Shown here piece after piece: positions 58,679-64,000 of a stretch of DNA of 64,000 bases (its first letter is position 1; each line of letters begins with the position of its first letter). This DNA is from an uncultured Treponema sp. (GTDB taxonomy: Bacteria > Spirochaetota > Spirochaetia > Treponematales > Treponemataceae), in the NCBI RefSeq assembly GCF_934725225.1, contig NZ_CAKVAM010000004.1, forward strand, positions 186,001-250,000. The letters run 5' to 3'. A program made the translations under genes and the position numbers. The notes under the pieces are model-generated. The model worked only from the letters and a program-made list of their open reading frames with translations. It was not told the DNA's origin and searched no databases.

Positions 58679-59590
58679 ATGAAAAAAATCCTGATTACTG
58701 GCGGAACAACTTTTGTAAGCAAATACGCCGCTTCTTACTTTTGCGAGCACGGCTACGAAGTTTACGTTCTGAACAGAAACACAAAAAAGCAAGTTAGCGG
58801 CATAACTTTGATTGAAGGCGACCGGCACAATTTGGGCGGCAAACTGAAAAATCTGCGCTTTGACGTTGTGGCAGACATTACCGCTTACAACGCGCAGAAC
58901 ATAATCGGTTTGACGGATTCGCTCGGCTCGTTTGACCAGTATATAATGGTAAGTTCCAGCGCGGTTTATCCAGATGACGAAATGCAGCCGTTTGCGGAAG
59001 AATGTGAAAGGAAGCCGAACAAGTTTTGGGGAAAATACGGAACAGACAAAATCGAAGCTGAAAACGCACTTTTGCAAAAAGTTCCCGATGCGTACATTTT
59101 GCGACCGCCGTATATTTACGGTGCTATGAACAACGTTTACCGCGAGGCGTTTGTTTTTGACTGCGCAAGGCTCGACCGTCCGTTTTATCTTCCGGGAGAC
59201 GGCAGCATGAAGCTTCACTTTTTTCACGTGAAAGATTTGTGCCGCATTATCGAAAAAATAATCGAGACAAAGCCTGCCGAACACATTCTGAACGTTGGAA
59301 ATGAGCAGCCAGTTTCGATAAAAGATTGGGTTACACTTTGCTACAAGTGCCTTTCAAAAACGCCTGCCTTTGTCGAAGTCAGCAAAAAAATTGAGCAGCG
59401 AAATTATTTTTGCTTTTACGATTACGAATATTTGCTTGACGTGAAAAAACAAAAGTCGCTTTTGCCAAAAACAATTGCGCTTGAAGAAGGATTAAAAGAA
59501 GCTGCCAACTGGTATTTTGCAAACGAGCAAGAAGTGCGCAAAAAAGATTATTTGAAATATATCGATGAAAATTTACAGGAGAAAAAATGA
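58679..59590 (+). CDS. NAD-dependent epimerase/dehydratase family protein
   Basis: The 303-residue protein has the Rossmann start KKILITGGTTFVSKYAASYF, DITAYNAQN, VSSSAVYPD near 93 and the catalytic-type YGTDKIEAE (YxxxK) near 120, an atypical extended SDR. RPPYIYGA near 142 is the usual substrate loop. It follows the frameshifted hydrolase by 11 bases and overlaps the CAT-like gene by four, so they form an operon. Substrate unknown. Confidence 0.88.
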   Translation: MKKILITGGTTFVSKYAASYFCEHGYEVYVLNRNTKKQVSGITLIEGDRHNLGGKLKNLRFDVVADITAYNAQNIIGLTDSLGSFDQYIMVSSSAVYPDDEMQPFAEECERKPNKFWGKYGTDKIEAENALLQKVPDAYILRPPYIYGAMNNVYREAFVFDCARLDRPFYLPGDGSMKLHFFHVKDLCRIIEKIIETKPAEHILNVGNEQPVSIKDWVTLCYKCLSKTPAFVEVSKKIEQRNYFCFYDYEYLLDVKKQKSLLPKTIALEEGLKEAANWYFANEQEVRKKDYLKYIDENLQEKK

Positions 59591-60231
59591 ACCCGATTTC
59601 AGTTGACCCGAATACGACTTCGAGGGCGCAGGCTTTTGAGCTTTGGATGAACGCGCCGAACCCGATGGTAACTTTTTTTAAGACGCTGGACGTTTCGCCG
59701 CTTGTAAGGCTGAGCCGACGTCGCAAACTCAAGTTCAATATGCTTTTGTGTTGGTGCGTGGGAAAAGCCGCCAGCGGGGTGAAGGAATTTTTCCTGCTTC
59801 CGGTGGGCAGAGAGCTTCTGAAATACGATTCGCTTGCCGTGAACACAATCGTTAAGAACAAAACCGGCGAGGTAAGCTCGTGCGATGTGCCATTCAATGA
59901 CGACATCCAAAAATTCAACCGCGACTACCTTGAGCTGACAAGCGAGGTTGCCCAAACTTGCCGGAATCACGACCTTGCGCAGAGCATGGTGATTGGAACT
60001 TCCGCAATAATCGACACGGAAATTGACGGCGCGGTCGGCATGAACAGCGGAATCTTCAACAATCCGTTCATAATCTGGGGAAAATACCGCCGCCGCTTTT
60101 TCAGGACAACGCTCGCCGTCTCGTTCCAGTTCCACCACACGCAGATGGACGGAGCGCACGCCGGAAGATTTCTTGAACTTTTGCAGAAGAACATCAGAAG
60201 CGTAAAAAAGGTGTTTAGGAAAAATGGATAA
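59587..60231 (+). CDS. Chloramphenicol acetyltransferase-like (CatA family) protein
   Basis: The 214-residue protein has the CAT trimer fold signature: the C-terminal catalytic FQFHHTQMDGAHAGRFLELL with His near residue 183 and the structural DG, plus FNMLLCWCVGKAAS near 50 and MNSGIFNNPFIIWGKY near 150. It overlaps the SDR gene by four bases. Whether it acts on chloramphenicol or another acceptor cannot be told from sequence. Confidence 0.85.
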   Translation: MNPISVDPNTTSRAQAFELWMNAPNPMVTFFKTLDVSPLVRLSRRRKLKFNMLLCWCVGKAASGVKEFFLLPVGRELLKYDSLAVNTIVKNKTGEVSSCDVPFNDDIQKFNRDYLELTSEVAQTCRNHDLAQSMVIGTSAIIDTEIDGAVGMNSGIFNNPFIIWGKYRRRFFRTTLAVSFQFHHTQMDGAHAGRFLELLQKNIRSVKKVFRKNG

Positions 60232-60295
60232 AGAGATTGACTTTTTATGCGTTATTTCTGTGCTTGTTTCTCACTGTTATTCCCACACTTAGTTT

Positions 60296-60515
60296 TTATT
60301 GGCATTGCCCGGCTTGACCGGGCAATCTACTTTTCTAAAGAGATTGTCGAATCAAGTTCGACAATGACACGGTTTGCAAGGTTGCTGGGTCTATACAATT
60401 TACAGAGTTCATTGAGCTCGTCGAAATGAACTCTGTAATTTAGGTGGTTTCGACAGGCTCAACCACCTCTTATTTTCTTGTCATGCTTGTGCTCCGACAC
60501 AGGAATCCCTTTTTT
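60296..60515. repeat. Palindromic repeats and two strong hairpins
   Basis: REP-like GGCATTGCCCGGCTTGACC is followed by a 14-bp perfect stem TTACAGAGTTCATT/AATGAACTCTGTAA (about 60400-60440), then AGGTGGT/ACCACCT around TTCGACAGGCTCA, and TGTCATGCTTGTGCTCCGAC. No gene is seen. Confidence 0.65.
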
Positions 60516-60661
60516 ATAACACCAATTTTTCAAACTTTACATATATACAGTAGTAATAAAATGTGCTATAATTATTTTACTGGAAGTGCCTGATTTCTAA
60601 GGCGGCGTCTCCCGAACTCAAACCAGCTTGCTGGAATCTTGAAAACCGGGAGGACTTGCGT

Positions 60662-60769
60662 ATGACTTTAGAGCTTGTTTTGGTGGCAGCAACAATTATA
60701 AGTTGCATTGCTACTGTTGCAAGTGCAGTTATCGCAACTCTCTCTTACCTTAAAAATAAGAAGAGTTAA
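60662..60769 (+). CDS. Small hydrophobic toxin-like peptide, module 4 (35 aa)
   Basis: The 35-residue peptide starts MTLELVLVAATIISCIAT and ends SAVIATLSYLKNKKS. TATAAT is at 60567-60572 and GGGAGG lies 10 bases before ATG. The leader contains CTCCCG and a CCAGC/GCTGG hairpin that can hide the ribosome site, as in copies 1 and 2. It resembles Hol_Tox/TxpA-type type I toxins. Confidence 0.7.
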   Translation: MTLELVLVAATIISCIATVASAVIATLSYLKNKKS

Positions 60770-60774
60770 AAAGT

Positions 60775-60858
60775 AAAGCCGCCCATTCGTTTGGAACACA
60801 TTGGACGGCTTTATAACCCAAAATGTGGAGACGACCGACGGAAATCGGGCATTTCCTT
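60775..60858 (-). ncRNA. Antisense antitoxin RNA, module 4
   Basis: Minus-strand promoter TTGACG (60888-60893), 17-base spacer, TATATT (60865-60870). The RNA ends at the shared hairpin AAAGCCGCCCA (60775-60785) / TGGACGGCTTT (60802-60812). It is convergent with toxin copy 4. Confidence 0.65.
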
Positions 60859-60923
60859 TATTTCAATATACTACAGAAAAACGGTTACGTCAAACAGTTA
60901 TGTGATTAATCTGGCGTGATTGC

Positions 60924-61030
60924 AATGTCATTCCTGTGCCACGACACAGGAATCTTTTTCAGTATGCGAGATTCTCCGATCGAGCCGGAGGATGACAGGT
61001 TGGCTTTATGTCATTGTTCGACGGAATCGG
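60924..61030. repeat. Palindromic dispersed repeats
   Basis: TGTCATTCCTGTGCCACGAC with ACACAGGAATCT, GATTCTCCGATCGAGCCGG with AGGATGACAG, and TGTCATTGTTCGACGGAATC. Confidence 0.6.
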
Positions 61031-61046
61031 GCAATTTTTTTTTCTT

Positions 61047-62755
61047 CTATTCTGCGGTGCGGACAACGCGGAATCCAACATCATTGATTCTGTTTTGCGG
61101 ATAACTATAGCCCCTGAATTTCACTTTACAGCAATCGGCTGTGTTGAGCCAACTGCCACCACAATAGTAGCGAGAGTTGTCATTATCATTATCGGAATCC
61201 CAACACCATTCCCATACATTTCCGCTCATGTCGTATAATCCTAAATCGTTCGCTTTTTTTGTTTTTACTTCATGAGTTCTTCGGGTACCCTCTACTGCTG
61301 AATTGCCATTGTACCAAGCAACTTCATCTATTGAATCGCTTCCTGCATATTTATACTGTGTGCCTGTCAATTCGTTTCCGCCGCGTGCCGCATATTCCCA
61401 TTCCGCTGCTGTTGGTAATCGATAACCATTTGCGTTAAAGTCACAAGTTGCAGCATTCCAAGTAGTGTTGTTGCTTGAAGCCGGAACTTGTCCCCAATCA
61501 CTAGGATTTGTAGAATTTTTAATTGAATAACAAGGAGTAAGCCCCTCTTTGATTGAACGTTTGTTACAGTATATCATTGCGTCGCACCAGTTTACTTTAT
61601 TCACTGGATTATTTTCCGAATCTCCATCAGCAGTTGCCATATCGCTTGGAAGCCTTCCTATTACAGCATTGTACTCTGATTGCGTAACTTCATGGTCACA
61701 AATATAAAAATCGTTTATCGTTACGGTTTTTCCATCAATAAACACGTTGCTATCTGAAATTTTACTTGTTATTGTTGCACCTTTTACAAGAATGAATTTT
61801 CCCTCAACTGTCCACTTTGCGGTTAATGTTATGTCGGAAGTGATTTTTCTACTGGATGTAAACTTTATATCTTTAATAAACCAACCGACAAATGTGTAAC
61901 CGAAAATATTTTCCAATGCCATGTGTTGCTCTTCCGTCAGATTGTCGCCTTTTTTCAAGCCTTCGATTTTTACCGGTGCTATGCCGCGTGCGGTTTCAAA
62001 TGTAACAGTGTAGGTTTTTATGGTGAATGTGGCTGTCGCAACCTCGCTGTTTTTCAGTCCGCCCTTTACTGCGACTGCGGAAATCACGACGTTTTCTGTG
62101 ATTGTAATCGGTTCGGAATATTCTTGTTTTGATGACAAGACTTCTTCAGCGGATGGTGCGTCTGTTTCTGCGGCAACCAGATAATAAATTGTTACGTCTT
62201 CCGTTCCGCATGAGAGAGAGATTTTTTCATTGTAGTCCACATCGCCAGTTATGCTGAATGAGACTTTTTCAACCATTCCGATTTCTGTCCATTGTGCATA
62301 AAGCGTAATGTCCGCGGTCAGCGTAATTTTTGCACCGTCCGCATGAACAATGTTCCCATCAGCAGAGGTTGCCCAGCCTGCAAAAATGTTTCCGTCTTTT
62401 GTGAATGCATTTTCTGAAAGTGTGATTTCTGTTCCTGATTCAGCAGTCTGCGGATTCATCTCACCAGTTCCGCCGTTTGCGTCAAAGGTGATTGTGTAGG
62501 TTGTTTTTGGTGTTTCTGGATTTGAAGGTGTTGAAGGATTTGTGTTTCCGTCGTCCGGGTTGCTTGGGTTTGAAGGATTTCCGTTTCCGTTGTCGCCAGT
62601 GCCGGAATCGGAAGAATTTTCTACAGGCGTTGTTACTTGTTGGTCATCGTCCGAGCCGCTGTCAGTCTCGGTCATGCAGCCACTAAGCAGCGATAAAGTT
62701 AAAAATAATGTAAAAATTACACGGGGGGGGTAAGAAATTTGTGGTTGATTTTCAT
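61047..62755 (-). pseudogene. FGE-domain lipoprotein, out of frame at a C8 tract (probably phase-variable)
   Basis: From ATG 62755 (after GGAGAAAGCG) the frame reads MKINHKFLTPPV then stops at the C8 run (62723-62730, G on the plus strand). With nine C it would read PPRVIFTLFLTLSLLSGC, a lipoprotein signal peptide, into a 542-residue body: acidic linker, a Listeria-Bacteroides repeat (TFDANGGTGEMN), a chitobiase C-terminal-like domain, another repeat, then an FGE/SUMF1 domain (GYRLPTAAEWEYAARGG, MSGNVWEWCWD) ending YCGGSWLNT...GFRVVRTAE. Its 5' end is a near copy of 47444. Confidence 0.85.
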
Positions 62756-62871
62756 CGCTTTCTCCATAAAAAGTGTGAGTTTAGTTTGTCAGCACCTTTT
62801 GATTTAATTTGTTTTACTATTATATAGGAAATTTGGGAAAAAACAATAAGGAAGTGTAAAAAGAGTTGCCG

Positions 62872-62935
62872 GGCGGGATTATCAACCGAGTTTGCTTCGC
62901 AAACATCGCGGGTCAAGCCCGACAATGACAGGTCG
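62872..62935. repeat. Palindromic repeat with GAGTTTGCTTCGCAAAC hairpin
   Basis: CGGGATTATCAACC, the GTTTGCTTCGCAAAC hairpin, then CGCGGGTCAAGCCCGACAAT and GACAGG; same variant as at 48957 and 51350. Confidence 0.6.
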
Positions 62936-63003
62936 CATTTTCATTCCTTTTATAATCTGCATTTTTTATGTTATAATTACCCTTGTTTTTTTAAGGGATA
63001 AAA

Positions 63004-63105
63004 ATGAGTGATATTTTTGACATAAACGAAATAACGGAAGAGGACATAAAGCTTCAGTATATTACGCCGGCGCTGCTTTCAAAATGGGACATCAAAAAAA
63101 TTACT
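63004..63105 (+). pseudogene. Remnant N-terminus of an HsdR-like restriction subunit
   Basis: The first 34 codons read MSDIFDINEITEEDIKLQYI then TPALLSKWDIKKIT, the usual opening of type I restriction (HsdR) and related DEAD helicase proteins. The frame then runs by chance into the next gene. Everything after the opening is lost. Confidence 0.6.
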
Positions 63106-63150
63106 TCTGTAAATTGCCAGTTAAGTGTTATACTATTTATGGAGATTGTT

Positions 63151-63429
63151 ATGGAAAATGTAGCATATTTGAATAATAAGGGCGATTTAATTCAGTTCAA
63201 ATACGGAAACACAAAAATCCGCTTTAAAGGTCCGTACAGCCTTGAACGAATTGAGCAGATTAAGGAATGGGATAACGGCTATCTTGTGGTTTCAGCAAAA
63301 TATTCTCATACAGATGAAGTTGTGGAAGATTATATTGACTTGATTCCGATTCTCGAAAACTTATACATAAAGCCAGAAAAATTTCTGCATCCAATAAAAG
63401 AGGTAAAATTAGATTATGCCGCAAGATAA
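63151..63429 (+). CDS. Conserved-looking small protein of unknown function
   Basis: The 92-residue protein starts MENVAYLNNKGDLIQFKYGN at ATG 63151, placed after GGAG at 63141-63144. A longer frame from 63004 is an accidental join to an HsdR remnant. It has an alternating beta pattern (KIRFKGPYSLERIEQIKEWD, YLVVSAKYSHTDEVVEDYID) and ends FLHPIKEVKLDYA. No family is assigned with confidence; the ending IKEVKLDYA suggests it continues a regulatory or antitoxin-like type. Confidence 0.6.
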   Translation: MENVAYLNNKGDLIQFKYGNTKIRFKGPYSLERIEQIKEWDNGYLVVSAKYSHTDEVVEDYIDLIPILENLYIKPEKFLHPIKEVKLDYAAR

Positions 63430-63561
63430 ATTACATAACAATGTTTGAAATGTGGTCTAAATATTCAACGCGCGGCTATTATGGCGAGAACAAATAAAAA
63501 GTCGATGTGTCAATTCAATTGTGCGAAAGACTAGGCAGGTAAACTTGATAAATCGCCCATT

Positions 63562-64000
63562 CTAGTCCTCATACTTAACGCCAAAGTAATTCAAACTTTC
63601 TTTCATGGTGTCCTGAGCTGTCAGGCAGGTGTCTTTAAGATAACCTCGCTCATCTTTCCATTCTTTGATTCCTCTATAATAGAACATCTTCAATTTCTCG
63701 GTGATGATGAACGGAACAATGTTATGTTTTAGACATTCCTTGAACATAATCAGTCTTCCAGCGCGACCGTTGCCGTCCTGAAACGGATGAATTGATTCAA
63801 AGCGAACGTGGAAATCAAGAATATCATCAAAAGTGATTTCCGATTTTGCGTTATATTCTTCAAGCAATGATTTTATTTCCTTAGCGACATTTTCAGGCTT
63901 TGCGGTTTCAATTCCGCCAACCTCATTTTCCAGCATTTTGTAGTCGCCTACTTTGAACCAGGATTTCTGTGAATCTGTTGTACCTGTTTTCAGTATATAA
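63562..64000 (-). CDS. Fic family protein (partial, runs off window end)
   Basis: The frame is open from the window edge (YILKTGTTDSQKSWFKVG precedes MLENEVGGIETAKPENV) to a stop at 63562. It has the Fic motif HPFQDGNGRAGR with the catalytic His and the IHPF context, followed by a C-terminal helix (AQDTMKESLNYFGVKYED). Fic proteins transfer AMP or other nucleotides to proteins. An inhibitory helix, if any, lies outside the window. Confidence 0.9.
   Translation of the reverse strand, partial: YILKTGTTDSQKSWFKVGDYKMLENEVGGIETAKPENVAKEIKSLLEEYNAKSEITFDDILDFHVRFESIHPFQDGNGRAGRLIMFKECLKHNIVPFIITEKLKMFYYRGIKEWKDERGYLKDTCLTAQDTMKESLNYFGVKYED

Noticed and set aside
57037..59284. Minus-strand open frames of 219, 222 and 256 residues
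   Set aside because: They lie opposite well supported nitrilase, hydrolase and epimerase genes; their composition (Phe, Arg, His, Val rich) is typical of antisense frames in this genome.

Overview
The window looks like a chromosome segment of a host-associated spirochaete, most likely a gut or rumen Treponema. I infer this from relaxed-lipobox lipoproteins carrying Listeria-Bacteroides (Flg_new) repeats, BspA-type leucine-rich repeats and SUMF1/FGE domains, from an HU-like protein with a C-terminal DUF4469-type domain, and from the dense load of single-gene GNAT, toxin-antitoxin and AAA/DUF4143 units separated by palindromic repeats. No rRNA, tRNA or CRISPR array was recognised.

Layout. 0-9 kb: nitroreductase (cut by the window edge), MATE exporter, CrcB fluoride channel, transglutaminase-like protein, GNAT, the first type I toxin/antisense-RNA module, an XRE regulator, a large lipoprotein, a DUF4160/DUF2442 pair and an MFS exporter behind a leader peptide. 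9-25 kb: acyltransferase, many GNATs, C39-like peptidase, HigBA, a lipoprotein with a C8 tract inside its promoter, a GNAT/GNAT/Nudix operon, a Zn/Cd-type P1B ATPase with a metal chaperone and an ArsR-AraC fusion regulator, a ProX-like deacylase and an AAA/DUF4143 ATPase.

25-35 kb is the centrepiece. A serine recombinase, two promoterless silent cassettes and an AbiE type IV toxin-antitoxin pair lie beside a two-gene defence operon made of a PLD-SNF2 helicase and an Eco57I-class methyltransferase. The silent cassettes are inverted copies of the methyltransferase's C-terminal target-recognition region, joined to it by two homology boxes. This reads as a shufflon that switches DNA specificity.

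35-47 kb: XRE regulator with an ImmA-like protein that has lost one metal ligand, HU-like protein, Rrf2 regulator, NarL-type two-component pair, second AAA/DUF4143 ATPase, lipoprotein plus FGE-domain protein, orphan RelB, anion transporter and the second type I toxin module. 47-64 kb: two paralogous lipoproteins whose signal peptides contain a C8 tract that puts them out of frame, a solitary antisense-RNA copy, GNATs, AlkD-like protein, a Sau3AI-like restriction-modification island sitting inside a dam remnant, nitrilase, a frameshifted hydrolase, NAD epimerase, CAT-like acyltransferase, the fourth type I module and a Fic protein cut by the window end.

The common theme is switching and mobility: three C8 tracts, one recombinase-linked inversion locus, four copies of a convergent toxin/antisense RNA unit and many palindromic intergenic repeats. 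Functions are inferred from motifs read by eye; no homology search or structure prediction was run.
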